Assembly (NCBI GenBank): GCA_026225945.1
Contig: JAMJFZ010003163.1
Location: 17,219,501 to 17,283,500, forward strand
Direction of reading: 5' to 3'
DNA from: Cricetomys ansorgei
Lineage: Eukaryota > Chordata > Mammalia > Rodentia > Nesomyidae
DNA: 64,000 bases
The notes below the pieces were generated by a model. The model was not told the DNA's origin. It saw only the letters and a program-made list of their open reading frames with translations, and searched no databases. This document shows positions 35,371 through 47,390 of this stretch, in pieces. The position numbers were made by a program, and so were the translations under genes. Numbering within the stretch: the stretch's first letter is position 1; every line of letters starts with the position of its first letter.

Positions 35371-37450
35371 ATCTTTGATGGTAAATGGGTGGGTTGAGCT
35401 GTGCATGTGGAGTTGGGTGCTGCTGCTCATTTTCTGTAATCTCTAATCATCTAGCTGATTCATTGTTTGATTAGAGTAAAAACTGATTTGCTTTCTGTCT
35501 CTCCTTTGGAAACGTGTGTGTTTATTGTATGTCTCTGACAGCTAATCTAGGGATATAGTAAGCTTTAATAATAATGGAATTCTTTAACCTTAACACCATC
35601 AACTAATTGCTCACATTTCAGGGTTCTTAATTAAGATTGAAATAATTTCATTCAGATACTCAGATACTATGGGGATGTAAGAATAATGTTATTTACATTC
35701 TCTTATGATGTTGTTTAACAATTTAAAATAATTGCACTAATAAGAAATTACTGAGAAAAAGTTACTTTCCATATAGGTTTCTCTGTGCTTCACATTAGGA
35801 GGTAAGCTTTGAACCACCGTCAGTGGCAAACCACGGAACAGGAAGTCATTTACCTAGCTCTTTTCTTTACTAGGATTTTCATTGGTAGCCAGTGTCTTAT
35901 GTCCTTGTCCCACACCATGACAGCTGTGAAAGGAAAGTTAGCCAGCTTTGGGGATGCTTCTCCTTTGTTTAGTCCTCATAGCATAAGTGTAGCTAATTCC
36001 CCTACCTATGGACATGCTTTAGAGCTTTTTGGGGTTACTGGCCTGACATTAGAAGGGTAAGTTAGGTTTGTCGTATCCATCCTGAACAGTGACCATAGGA
36101 GGCTTCAGCCTGCCTTCAAGACCCTGCTCCCACCCTGCAGATGCCTCAGAGCCTGCCCTCCAGCTGTGGCTGGACTATTGTCCACCAGGCCAGCACATCT
36201 CCCAGGGAAGTATCCCCTCACTGCAAAGGGTGAGACCAGCAACTCAGCCTACTGACCAGATGCAGTTTCTTCATTGATCAATTCTCATCCCTTCACAGAC
36301 AAAGCAATGGAAATAGAACAAAGTGTGCATTTGTTCATCTTTAAGATCTGCTCCCGCCTAAAATAGTGTGGTTTCCTCAAAGGACTTTCACATCGTCTTA
36401 CGCTCTCTTGGATAAGAGTAATTTAGTTCTCATTATCTCTAGGAGCCCATTATGTACCTCTGTTTTCTCTACATTTTAGTCAAAATAATCATACTCATAT
36501 TTCTGGTTTGTTTCATTAATGTATGATAAACCAGTAGTTCTTAGGGGTTGATTCACACACACACACTTAATATGTATGTATTATCTAAAGCCCAGGCTAG
36601 CCCCGGACTCCTGCTTCAGCTTCCAAGAGAATGGATTTTAGATGTTTGCCACTATAGCAAGTCAGTTCTTACCTTTACTCCATTATAACACTGGAGCAAA
36701 AGACTGTGTTTTACTCCTTGTCCCCCGTCTCTAAAAGCACATGCCTTTGAGGTGCTGTCGCTTTCCCTGCCTTGTGCAGTTCTGAGCTGAGTACAGAGGA
36801 GACGGCAAGTGGCAATGAGGAAGAAGCAAGAGCTACAGACCCCTCTGAGAAGCAGCCGGCCAAGGGAAGAGGAGAGATGCGAGCATTCTCCTGCCAGTCC
36901 CATCAGCACTTCTGCTCTGAGCTTTCTTTGTCATTTCCCTCTGAGTTTTTCCTTTCACAGGCTTGCTGGCAGCCAATCCATTCATACCATAGGTGAGCCG
37001 ACTAGAACCATTGATCATGATCATCCATATATACCTAACATTATTCCAGGATAAATAAGGGCTACACAAAAACTCTATGGCCTTTCTCCTGACTTTGGAA
37101 AGGTTGAAATGTTATTAAAGAGCAGAAGGTTCTACTTGAGAAACTAGAAAAATATATTTCCCAAATGCTGAACTGTGCAGTAAAATACAATTATAGAATG
37201 TTCTGGTTCTCTAGGGACTTTCTAGCACTAAAATTGCACCCCCCAAATTAATAGTTATTTATATCCACTCACCTTCACTACCCTGAGACCCTCACCTGCC
37301 CTTACATTTCAGGCCAGACTCTGAGTCATCATGGACCCCAGTGGGAGTCATGCTTTGAAAGCCATTTTAGTAAATATCAGGAACAGTTATTCTGCCCAAC
37401 TCCCTAGCTTGCAGAGAGCAATTTCAGCCTGCCAGTCATCCTGAACCTTG

Positions 37451-37523
37451 ATTTTATTTTATTTTATTTTATTTTATTTTATTTTGTTTTATTTTATTTT
37501 ATTTTATTTTATTTTATTTTTTT
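37451..37523 (+). repeat. (TTTTA)n microsatellite
   Basis: About 14 copies of the ATTTT pentamer with one G interruption at 37486. The tract ends about 44 bases before the first base of exon 28. Confidence 0.97.
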
Positions 37524-37566
37524 GGTAGGGAGGAATTTCTTAACAGTAAAATTCTGGCACTTGTAG

Positions 37567-37769
37567 GTAACTCTGGGTGCCTTTGGACATGAAGAAGAGG
37601 TCATCTCTAATCCACTGTCTCCAAGAGTGATTAAGAACATCATCTATTATAAGTGTAATACCCACGATGAGAGGGAGGCGGTCATTCAGCAAGAACTGGT
37701 CATCCATATCGGCTGGATCATCTCTAATAACCCTGAGTTGTTCAGTGGCATGCTGAAAATACGAATTGG
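37567..37769 (+). CDS. Phkb: Phkb exon 28
   Basis: A 203-bp exon, phase 0 to phase 2, about residues 810-877: [67 protein letters not shown] plus GG of Gly. The donor is gtaagt. It is nearly identical to human PHKB (human RVIQNII, here RVIKNII). This belongs to the conserved C-terminal domain of the alpha/beta family. The acceptor (ggcacttgtag) has almost no pyrimidine tract directly before it. The exon itself starts GTAACT, so skipping both alternative exons gives TGG TAA, a stop. Confidence 0.97.
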
Positions 37770-38644
37770 GTAAGTGCTTTGATCTACGTAGAGACTTATC
37801 CAAGCGGCCTCCCGCAGAACCAGACTTCACCTGTCAAGCCTGTGTCTCAGGTGCTTAAGAAGGCGCTCTTCCTTCCATGCTGTGGAGGTAGCCTCTGGTG
37901 CTGTGAGGAGGTGAAAGTCAGTGGGCTCAGGGTCCCCTTCGGTATTTACTTCCCAAGTGAGACGGAGCAGGGAAATCAAACTCCAAGGACTTCAGCAGCT
38001 ATGTCACATAAAAATAAATAAATAAGCAAGTACTCATCAGAATTCTTAAAAATAAAATGGATGAGCCGTGACAAGAAAATGATCTTTCATCAAAACCGCG
38101 CCAGGAGACATACTCCAATAAGAAACTGGTATTTAAAGAATATTCTGCATCTGTGTTCTACCAAAATCTAGTGTTGAATTGTGACTATTGTAAACTTTGG
38201 TAAGATATTGAAAGTAAGGTGCTGGTGGTTCCAGATGTCCCTAACCAAGAGTTGTGTGGAGAAGATGAGGAGGGGGATGAGCTCTGAAGTCCTGCTGCTT
38301 AGCAGCTCGGTAGCCCTGGGTGCTGCTGGGCCCCCCCCAGCCTCATGCCACACCAGCCTCAGTGCTCCACATAAGAAGGAAATGCTTCAAAGTCATGGGA
38401 ACCCATAAAGCATATTGCAAGTGGCATATAAATACTTCCTCATCCAAACGCTCAGATGATATCCGAGCATACGGAGTAACACATTGTTGGAAAGAATATG
38501 CACTCCCTGTTTCTTGAGTGCGAATGCATGAGTATGTATGTATGAATTAGGACTCTGCTTCTTCTCTGCTTGACCCTGGCTTGTTGATAAAAGTCTTTGC
38601 AGTTTCACTTATCAATTTCTCCTTGGTTTAAGCAATGTTTTACC

Positions 38645-38648
<4 letters not shown>

Positions 38649-38684
<36 letters not shown>
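38649..38684 (+). repeat. (TG)n microsatellite
   Basis: An uninterrupted GT run of 36 bases at the edge of an antisense SINE. Confidence 0.97.
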
Positions 38685-38688
<4 letters not shown>

Positions 38689-38822
38689 ATGTTTGCAATA
38701 GCACAAGTGTGGGGGTCAAAGGACAACTGTGGGATTTGGTTTTCCCATTCCACCTATAGGTCTCAGGGATTGAGCTAAGGTTGTCAGGCTTGGGAACAGG
38801 TGCCTTTAATAACATATCTTCC
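38685..38822 (-). mobile_element. tRNA-derived SINE, antisense
   Basis: The words gggggtcaaaggacaactgtggg, tctcagggattgagctaagg and tgtcaggcttgg read as a reversed ID/B2-like SINE. The TG tract in front of it is the complement of its CA-rich tail. Confidence 0.65.
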
Positions 38823-39707
38823 TTTGTGTCATTTTATTGCTTTCCAACTTCTTAATTTTTATTTTAGACATCTACCAAAAGGTAGACATAGGTGAATTAT
38901 AACTACTATCTGCAACACTGTGTACACTGTAAGGTGTCAATTCTTTGTGATTAGGCTGCTGACTAGGACCTATGGCTTACTCTTGCTTCCCAGAATCATG
39001 AGACAGTATAATAGTGCACATCACTATGACACATAAAGATCAAAATTCAGAATTTGTAGTATGGTTGCCATTAAACTAGTGTTAATTTCACATCATCATG
39101 AAGCTATAATTTAAGATGTCTGAGGTTATGAGGAAACATACAAAATGAGATTTTACACCTTTACTTATCGTGAGACAAGAACTGGGGATAATTTGAAACT
39201 AATTCTAAGTCCCTTCTATACTCCAAGAGAGAGTAAGGTGTTCTCAGAGTTAGAGATCTTAGAGCAAGCTCCTTGTAATGTTGGAAATTACTGCTGGCAA
39301 GGGAGAGTTTCATCATGTTAACCACACATTTTTTTTAAAAAAAAAGAAACTGTAAAATATAGATCTACTTGTTGATAGATCAAACTGGCTTAGTCAAAGT
39401 ATAAGAAGAGCTTAAAGTGATTTATCTGGTCATGCTTTCAAGGTCACTGTTTGCAGTTTGAAGCAATAGTTTTCTGGAGACCACACTTTTCCTTTTTCTT
39501 TTGTACATCTAGGGTTGATGCCCTAGTTCCTGATTAGCGAGTGGGGCCATTTAGTAAATGTAGCAAGGGGAAAGCTGACGGGAGATCAGTGAGTGGAGAG
39601 CTGTTCATCTCCCCCAAGGAGCGCGCCCTCTGACGTCAGACTGCCATCTGTCTCACCTCTCTGGGTGGCAACTCAGATGTCACATGGGAAGACTCAAGCC
39701 CCAGTCC

Positions 39708-40093
39708 TTGTTGTGGGGTGTTCGCCAGAGGAGACTGCTTAGAGGTGGGTTGAAGCCAATAGAAAGTCTTTATTAACTGGCCTGGGACTCTACTGGCTGT
39801 TTGGGATCTCAGTGTAGCCCCAAGCTTTTCTTAGGGTGAGATTTTAAGCACAAAAGCCATGGTCTGGGTTGTCAACATCAGTTGACAAGAACAGTTAGCC
39901 AAAAGCAGAACTACAGAAGCTAAAAAGCAAGGTTAGTACATTTTGAGACTTTCCCAGAACTGTATGGACTTTGATGGATTAGGCCTTTGTTTTAGTTTTG
40001 GCAGGTGGTGCTGTCTCTATGCCGAGTCTTAGAACCTAAATGGCACTTCCATCATGGAATCCGTTGCGCTAAGGTCTGGGACCCTGTCACATC
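39708..40093. repeat. possible LTR relic
   Basis: This stretch starts TGTGGGGTGTTC and ends near GACCCTGTCA, with an antisense-looking tttatt signal near 39770. I infer an old rodent LTR from its ends and composition only. No internal viral genes are present and the family is not identified. Confidence 0.35.
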
Positions 40094-40214
40094 CTAGCTC
40101 TGGGACTGTGTTGTGAGACGGTCTGGGGCATATTCATTACTCTTCCTTGTTCTCGGAGACAGTCCTACTGGAGCCCACCTTCTGATCCCCTGGGATAGAT
40201 CATGAGCTCTTTTC

Positions 40215-40345
40215 AAAACCTCCATTTTACAGATAAGCCAACAGAAATTAGTAAAATTAAGTAATTTTTCCATGGTCATAGAATCAAGATTCAGGATTGG
40301 AAACCAGTGTGGATCCTATAGTCACTGCTTTGGCCCCTCACTCTG
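40215..40345 (-). repeat. MIR fragment, antisense
   Basis: The words ccattttacagataagcc, ttttccatggtcatagaatc and ggattggaaaccagtg follow the reverse complement of the MIR core in order. Confidence 0.7.
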
Positions 40346-41190
40346 GAAAAGGGATTTGAAGATAGTTTGCAACCTCATGACTGTAATGTTTGATAATTTG
40401 AAGTTCTGTCCTTGTGAATTTGGAAAACAGTTTCCTCTGGGGAATTCCTTTTAAGCATTACAAATCTCAGGATCCAAAGACAAAACATCCCAATCGCAAA
40501 ACACCCCAACCACCTCCAAACACATCATGCATGCAGGCCTTCTAGATCCAGCTTTGGAGAAGCCTTATGCTCTCCTGCAGACATTCACCCAGGAGTCCTT
40601 TTTCGCCTAGATTGATCATCTTTCAGTGTCCGCTGGAATGACCTCAAAGCATTTCATCCAGAAGCTCAGAACCTCAACAGGATTGTCTGCTTTTATCTGG
40701 CATACCCTCACCTCCCATCTTCTAATTGGATCTCATGAAACATCTGTCAGATCCTGCAGCCTCTCCCATGCCTGTGCCCACAGTGATCATTCATGACATT
40801 CTACAAAGGCTTTAGAATACTATTTCTGTAACAGACAGGTACAGACTTCAAGAGCTGAAGTTGTTCTTCAGACCTTGTGAGACCTCCTCTCTAGAGGAGA
40901 GGACTCTATATAATGCAGAGCACAGCTCGCAACCTCAAAGCAAATAAAAGTTTATTCTAAGCCAAAGTGTGAGCGACTGTGGCCCAGGAACATGGATTCA
41001 GGTTGCCCTGAATAAGCACAATGGAAGGAGGTATATTGGCTTTTTTTTTAAGGAGAAAATAAAGTCCTAAATCAATGTATTTACCAAATACAGTGGTAGG
41101 GCCACCAGGTAGACATGTGACAACAAAACTAGAAAAACTCTTCTGTGGGTTTCAGATGCCATCTGATAACATTCTGTCAAGAATGGATGC

Positions 41191-41325
41191 CAAAGGTATG
41201 TGTGGCACTGGCTTTTAATCTGGGCATGCAGGGGCAGAAGCAGGCAGATCCCTGTGAGTTCAAGGCCAGCCTGATCTACACAGTGAGACCCTGTCTCAAA
41301 ATGAAAGCAACAACCAAAAGAACAG
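41191..41325 (+). mobile_element. B1 SINE, decayed
   Basis: The words ggcttttaatctgggcatgc, gcaggcagatccctgtgagt, tcaaggccagcctgatctac and agaccctgtctcaaa occur in B1 order. Confidence 0.85.
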
Positions 41326-42854
41326 GTGCTAAAGAGGGACCGTAAGTCAGGAACAGACGAGGACAGTAAATAACTCAGGATCTGCAAAGTCTAACTGTCC
41401 TCCGTCAGGAAGTTCTAATCCATCAGCCTTGGAGCATCTTCAGCACAGGTGCGACTTCTCCCTTCCTGGAACTCTACACTTTTTTGTCTCTGTTTACATA
41501 TTCTTGTTACATTTATCTCACTCTAAATAAATTTTTACTAAGGTCTCCACTCTTTTAGGTGACTCCCCTCCCCTCATGCACGCCTTTAATAGTTGCCTGC
41601 TGGTAGGAGCAAACATATTCTTAGTACGTTTCTTTATGAAAGGTTGCTTTGATTTAGTCCCTGGAACATTTTTAATTGGCTCAAAATTGGTGAACAAATT
41701 ATTCACACAGTTTTTGAAGGCCAAATTCTTTGTAAATTGTTGAATTTGTAGCTGCTTCTAAGATACTCACTTGCTGTTGTAGTGTTTTTGTTTTAAGCCG
41801 GGAGATTGAGAATGTACCTTTTTATGTTTCGCTTCTTTATAAGATGGCAGCATCTCAGGCGGGCATTCTTATCTGAGTTTTTTTTTTTTTTTCTTTTTTG
41901 TGCTAATCAAGATTAAACATTAACTGGTCAGATTTTTATATCATAGTATTTTTGAAATGCCAGCGTTCCCTAGCTGGGCTGAGAGCACATGCTTTAGTCA
42001 GGGTTCTCCTGTGCTCAGCTCCCACATGCTGCCTGTACCTTATCTATGGGTTAACCTTCCTGAGTCCTATCCATGGTTTCTTGATTTGCATCACGCACTG
42101 CTCCGATTGCTCTTTAAACTTAGTAGCACAGTGTTCTCTCTTCTTCCCAAGGCTAATCCTGCCAGTGTAGTTTCTTCAACTTCACTGCTATCAGGCATCC
42201 ATGCAAACAGAATTAGCCTGCTCCCAGGAATGGTATTCTAGCCTTATAATGATTTGATTTGCTGTCTCATTATTGATTTGTGTGCCAGCTTCCGTGTTGA
42301 AATAGATCAAGTTCCTGACAGGCCATTACTGTAAAGACCTGCAGTCAACTGCTTTCCACTGTAGACCTGTCAGTCAGGCTTTAATAGGAGAAAACCCCTG
42401 GGGTGTATGCTATCAGGCCTTTCTCAGCGCTGTCTTTCATGTTGCCTTGGCATTCTGTAAGCAACTATGACCCAGATGAATCCTGTCTTCTGATGCCCAG
42501 GACGGCCTTGGTAGATCACATTCGTGGTGCTCAGAGGCCACTGGTGTCAAAGATGCAGACGTTAGCATTGCCGGAGCAATGCAGAAGAGAGTTAGTGTTC
42601 ACTGCCCCAGTTCTTTAGCATCATTTTGGGACTCCCCAAAATCTTTGTTTGGAAGAACATCTGCTAGGAGCTGAGGAAGTGAGGCCACAGCTGTCCTGCC
42701 TCTATTCTGTTGATCAGGTCTGGGACAAGGGGAGAGTCACAGTGCTCCATTTTTGTAACTGGAAGCTCAGTTGCCTCATCAAACTGTCAGACTTTCTGTG
42801 TTAGTGTGAATCAGGTCAAAAGTCCTCCTCACAACTTTCCCATTTCCTGTTACA

Positions 42855-43125
42855 TGGTGTCTTAGACATCCTGGGTTGCCATAGTAAAATCTTGTAGGTA
42901 AGGTGACTTAAATACTCAAATTTTATTTTCTCCAAGTCTGGAAGTTCAAGGTCCTGGTATCAGCTGATTCAACTGATGAAAAGTCTTCCTATAGACAGCT
43001 GCTCTCTACGGTTACTGCGACCTCGGCTAACCCTAACGCTTTCCAAAGGCCCTGTACCCAGATACTCTCCCACTGAAGCCAGGGCTTCAAGACAGGAACT
43101 TGGAAGGGGTAGTGTTACAGCTTAG
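42855..43125 (+). repeat. rodent interspersed repeat, family not named
   Basis: Its start (gtcttagacatcctgggttgccatagtaaaat) resembles the starts of the copies at 11236, 54812 and 58672 (tttctattgctgtgataaa type). It is weakly preserved. Confidence 0.45.
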
Positions 43126-44079
43126 CAAACAATGTGGTTTAGGAAACTCATTATGTGGACAGTCATTTGTTGTTTGACCACAAATATCAGCCTTTAGCCT
43201 CTTGAAATAATATGCAAATGTTGTTAAAATTGTTATTGTCCAGGATCGGGCTGTCATTTATGGCTTCTGTCTTCAGGGTGTCAGCTGTGTATTTTGAGTG
43301 GTGTCAGTTACCTGCACTTTTTCCACTGCCACTCCTGATGGGGGCACGCTATCAAATAAAATGCTGACACACAGAATGGTGCCCTTACCAACCTCGCCAC
43401 ATGAGAGTTTTCAGAGGGCATACTTGCTATCTGATCTGTTCTGGCATATTCCTCCAGCAGTCCTGAAGGTGGACATTATTATCTTCCAGCCATCCCTGAG
43501 ATTTCTGAAGGTTGATCGGTCAGTTGTGTGTATCTGCCACTTTCTCATTTGCTTATTGGCAAATTGGGCGTGTCTGTGGTTCTTCAGACAGGCCGGGCCA
43601 AGGATAACCATCATTCTCTTGACCTCCACATTTCTTTCTTTTTTTGTCTTTCTTTCTCCCATTTTTGGAATTAAGTGCTTTTGTGCTGGAATTGTTACAT
43701 CAAGTTTGTGACCTTGGCAATGGGAATGAGGATGAGAAGTCAGAGACTCCCATGGACTTTTAACTTAGTAGTCCTGGATAAAATGTCTCTTGCTTTTCTC
43801 TTTTAACTAAGTTTCCTATTTATTCTCTTTTCCTATTGGCATATGATTGTTATAATGGTACCGGCTTACACGAGGACGTTTTCTGATCTCACTGTGTCAC
43901 TACTTGGTAGTTTGCTTTCTCTGAGTCTCTGACAACTTCTTTAATACTCTCTACATAATGTTTTTCTGTTTTTATTTTAATCTTAACAAAAATCTCATGA
44001 TATAAAAATAAATAGCTTTCACTACCATTTTTGTGATTATTTAGACTTTAAAAAGGCCTTTCAAAATGCCATATATACA

Positions 44080-44220
44080 TGTACACACACACACATACAT
44101 GTATATATGGCAATAGGGCTTCTATATTATATATTATAACATGATTATAATGTATATTATATGTCTAATATATATTGTATATACACTATATATATAATAC
44201 ATGTATATTATATATATGGC
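44080..44220 (+). repeat. AT/CA-rich tract
   Basis: A low-complexity mixture of TATA, ACAC and ATGTATAT words around 44090-44215. Confidence 0.85.
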
Positions 44221-44344
44221 CCTATTTATTCTTCAGTGTAGTAAGTAGATGAGTAAATACTCATTTGAAAAGTAACAGTGGGGCACAGTTGACAAGTGAT
44301 GGGTTTTGGTTATTTTGGTTTTCATTATGTAACTGGAGTTTTGT

Positions 44345-44700
44345 TTTTAAAATTTATTTCTCTTTGACAATTTCATACATATATGTAATGGATTTGGGTA
44401 ATTTATAAACACACCCTGTAATTCTTTCACCCCCCACCCCTCCTGCTGAAACCTTTCTTTTTCACAATCGGCCCCAGTCCTACTTTGGTGCTTCTGTTCC
44501 TCCTCCTCCCCCTCTTCCTCTTCCTCCTCCTCCTCTTCCTCTTCTTCCTTCTCCTATTTCTCTTCCCTTTCTTCCTCCTCCTGTCCTTCCTCCTCTTCCT
44601 CCTTATTTTATCACTGAGTTTAATTAGGTTGCTTCTATAGGCATTGGTGGGGTATTTGATGAAACATGGGCAACTTAGCAACAGCAACACCACTGAAGAA
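44345..44700 (-). mobile_element. rodent L1 3' tail (Lx-type), antisense
   Basis: The words tttgacaatttcatacatatatg and ttcacccccca, followed by a pyrimidine-rich tract (CCT/CTT repeats at 44496-44603), are typical of reversed rodent L1 3' untranslated regions. Confidence 0.6.
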
Positions 44701-44710
44701 AATAACAGCC

Positions 44711-44881
44711 CCTGCTGGCACGGTGTAGCACACCTTTAATCCCAGCATTCAGAGGCAAATCAGGTAGAGGCAGGCAGGTCTCTGAGTTTGAAGCCAGCCT
44801 GCTCTACATATACATAGTGACCCATGCCAGCTAGTGAGACCCTGTCTCAAAAAAAAAAAAAAAAGAAAAGGAAAGAAAAAA
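44711..44881 (+). mobile_element. B1 SINE
   Basis: The words acacctttaatcccagcatt, gaggcaggcaggtctctgag and gaccctgtctc, plus a 15-base A-run and A-rich tail, identify a + strand B1 with a small internal insertion. Confidence 0.92.
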
Positions 44882-46347
44882 ATACTCCCGATCCACTCCC
44901 ACCCTGCGCCTACTAGCTGTCAGTAGTCCCTCAGGGAAGGGTGAGGCCTCATGAGCTGCTCCCCCATTCGTGATGAAATGTTAACAAGCCCATCTATGGG
45001 TCTTGTACAGGAAGCCGCACGTACAGAGTTCATCAGTACAACAGCCATCTCCAGAAAACTACATTTCATAGCACTCCTACCCATCCTCCAGCTCTTAGAT
45101 TAAATCAAACCCCTCTCCTTCAGTGTTCCCTGAGCTGTGAGGGTGGGGGTGTGATTCTGGCGTCTGTTTTTAGGGCCAAGCACTCAACAATTTGACCAAA
45201 TGTGAGTCTCTGCGTTACCTGCTGCCTGCTACAGAAAGTTTCTCTGACAAAGGTTGAGAACAACACTAATCTGTGGGTACAGGCGTGAGTGTTTAGAAAA
45301 CAGTTTAACAACATGTCCACTTGGCAGAGCAGCAGTAGTAAGTTCGCCCTGAGGGCTGTGACGTCCCCAGCCTTGGGCTCTTGACCAGGTTTACGGTAGC
45401 AGGCATGGCGTTCCTCTGGTAGAGCAGACCTCATATGTAATCTGGTTTGCTGCCAGTTCCCTCGGTAGTCATGCCGCATGCACCAGTGGACGCATCCCGA
45501 CTGGCGGGTTGGTGTTAGAGCCATGGAGGCTACAGCAGTGCAGTGGGAGCCTCCACAGCACTGAAGGCATCATGAGAGCCAGCCAGCAGAGTGGAAACTT
45601 GGGGCTCAGACCCAGTGTGGTTTCTCTGTGCCCTAAGACTGGAGTGTTTGGTGTCATCAGCATTGAGTCCTGCCATCTAGCTCTGGTAGGCAGCCAACAG
45701 CAGTGACAACAGCCTGTGTTATTTTGGAAGCTTCTGGGCATTCTGACCAACAACTTGTAAGGAGGAATCCTACATCTGGCACTGGGGTTTTCATTTAGTA
45801 ACCTGTGGCTTCTAGGAAGAGCAGTATCTACCCAAACAAGGTGCTTCTGTTCACATTTTTCAAACATATTACTTAATCAGCTTACCTCTAAAATAATAGG
45901 CTTACATAAGGGCATTTTCATACAGGCTTTGTTTTGGTTAACCTTTCCTTTCAGCCCCCGCCCCCCATTCCCATTTCCTTATTCCTGCTTAAGCCTCTCT
46001 ATCCCCCAACTACTTTCATTTTCTCTGTGTTTTTCTATGCCCCACCTTTCCCTAAGCCCCTCCCCAAAGTCCCTCTCCTGACCCTTTTTTAGCTTCCTGG
46101 CCTCTGTAGACACTACAAGTTAAACATACCAGTCTCAGAGTTCAAAGGTAGGGTCTGCAAATGTGCTATCTGTTTTCCTCTTCAGAATTTCATTTTTCTC
46201 TGCACCTGAATAAAATCCAGTGTGCCACTGACATGTGTGCACGTGATAGTCATCGCAGCTGCCCGCTGTTGTATTCTGTTGTGTCAGAGGCATGTTTTGA
46301 CTTTTATTCCATTTTAGAGTAGATAGAGTCTTTTTAGAAAGGTTCAT

Positions 46348-46459
46348 AGCCAGGCATGGTGGCTCACACCTGTAATCCAAGCACATGGGAGAATGAGACA
46401 GAAGGATCACCATAAGTTCAGTGCCACCTTGGTCTACACAGGCCAACCTCAGGCTCTGT

Positions 46460-46460
<1 letters not shown>
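46348..46460 (+). mobile_element. B1 SINE, decayed
   Basis: The words agccaggcatggtggctcac, acctgtaatccaagcac and ttggtctacacaggcc occur in B1 order. Its 3' end runs into a GA tract. Confidence 0.85.
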
Positions 46461-46519
<59 letters not shown>

Positions 46520-46550
46520 GAGATGGAGGCAGAGAGAGAGAGAGAGAGGA
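46461..46550 (+). repeat. (GA)n and (CAGA)n microsatellite
   Basis: A GA run at 46461-46496, a CAGA run to about 46519, then a second GA run at 46531-46548. Confidence 0.97.
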
Positions 46551-46594
46551 GATGGGGGCATTCTGTTTTGTTGTTGCTCATTTTGGTTGATGGT

Positions 46595-46712
46595 TTGGTT
46601 TGAGACATGGTCCTACCATATATCCCAGACTTGTCTCAAAGTCAGCATCCTCCTTCCTCCACCTCCCAAGCACTAGAAGCACTGTTGTGTACGACTGCTC
46701 AACTAGCTCAAT
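46595..46712 (-). mobile_element. B1 SINE, antisense, decayed
   Basis: The words ggtttgagacatggtcctac, ctccttcctccacctcccaa and gcactagaagcactgttgtg read as a reversed B1. It lies only about 135 bases from a + strand B1. Confidence 0.75.
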
Positions 46713-47138
46713 TGCTTAATCACAGTACCATTATCATACCCAACAAGATTTATGTTACCAAACACCCAATTTTATAGTCCCCAAATGGCTTCCTACTTCC
46801 TCTTTAAAACAAGGCCGCACGTAGCATTTGTAGCGCGCTTCTGCAGTCACGCCATCCAGAAGAGGGCCTTCCACTCTGTTTGTCTTTTTATCCCATCGGC
46901 CTTCTGAGAGACCAGAGTACAGATTTTCTACTGCATGCCTCAGTAATGGGCCGTTATTCTAAGTGACCACATTTAGCATTAAAGTGAGAGGGAAATAAAG
47001 TAAAATTATAAGTAACTCTAAGTCAAACCTATGTAGACTGTAAAATGAAAATCAATAATTTTATTTAAAGGAAAGGTGCATTGAGTAGAGTTTTTTTTTT
47101 TAACTGAAATGTCTGTAGCAACTAATTTCATAAGTAAT

Positions 47139-47228
47139 TTTAACATCAAAGCATACAAATTGACTGTTCTTGTGGCTGTTATGTTTAACATCAAAGCATA
47201 CAAATTGACTGTTCTTGTGGCTGTTATG
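47139..47228 (+). repeat. perfect tandem duplication, 45-bp unit
   Basis: The bases 47139-47183 are repeated exactly at 47184-47228 (unit begins tttaacatcaaagcata), with three further bases of a third copy. There is no mismatch between the copies. Confidence 0.97.
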
Positions 47229-47390
47229 TTTGTGTACGATTTTGGCAAATACAGTCTCTAATACTGGAAGTAAACAAGTCAAGGAATCCTACTTTTTGCC
47301 AGAAACAAAAGCTTAGTTTAGTTTTCAGCTGATTTAAAGAAATACCCAGGGCTTAGGCACCATCAAGGAAGATGGGGCAGAAAGAAAGCG

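Larger units (their letters stand above)
34625..37566 (+). other. Phkb: intron 27
   Basis: A 2.9-kb intron. It holds a long CT tract (35149-35370), a faint antisense B1 relic at about 36560-36660 and a TTTTA tract (37451-37523) close to the exon 28 acceptor. 35400-36530 and 36670-37440 show nothing that I recognise. Confidence 0.87.

Noticed and set aside
35077..35430. ORFs of Ser-Leu and Arg-Glu repeats on both strands
   Set aside because: They are translations of the CT microsatellite. Any dinucleotide tract stays open in several frames.
39708..41080. Endogenous retrovirus
   Set aside because: Only LTR-like ends and composition are visible. No internal coding region, primer site or paired LTR can be supported, so it is listed only as a low-confidence relic.
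43298..43711. 137-codon ORF on the + strand in intron 28
   Set aside because: No recognisable domain, no splice logic with Phkb and no sign of a processed copy (no A tail or flanking repeats).
44427..44693. Lys/Arg-rich 88-codon ORF on the - strand
   Set aside because: It is the complement of a CCT/CTT tract in an L1-type 3' tail, not a basic protein gene.
47139..47231. CRISPR-like direct repeats
   Set aside because: There are only two copies with no spacer, in a mammalian intron; it is a simple tandem duplication.
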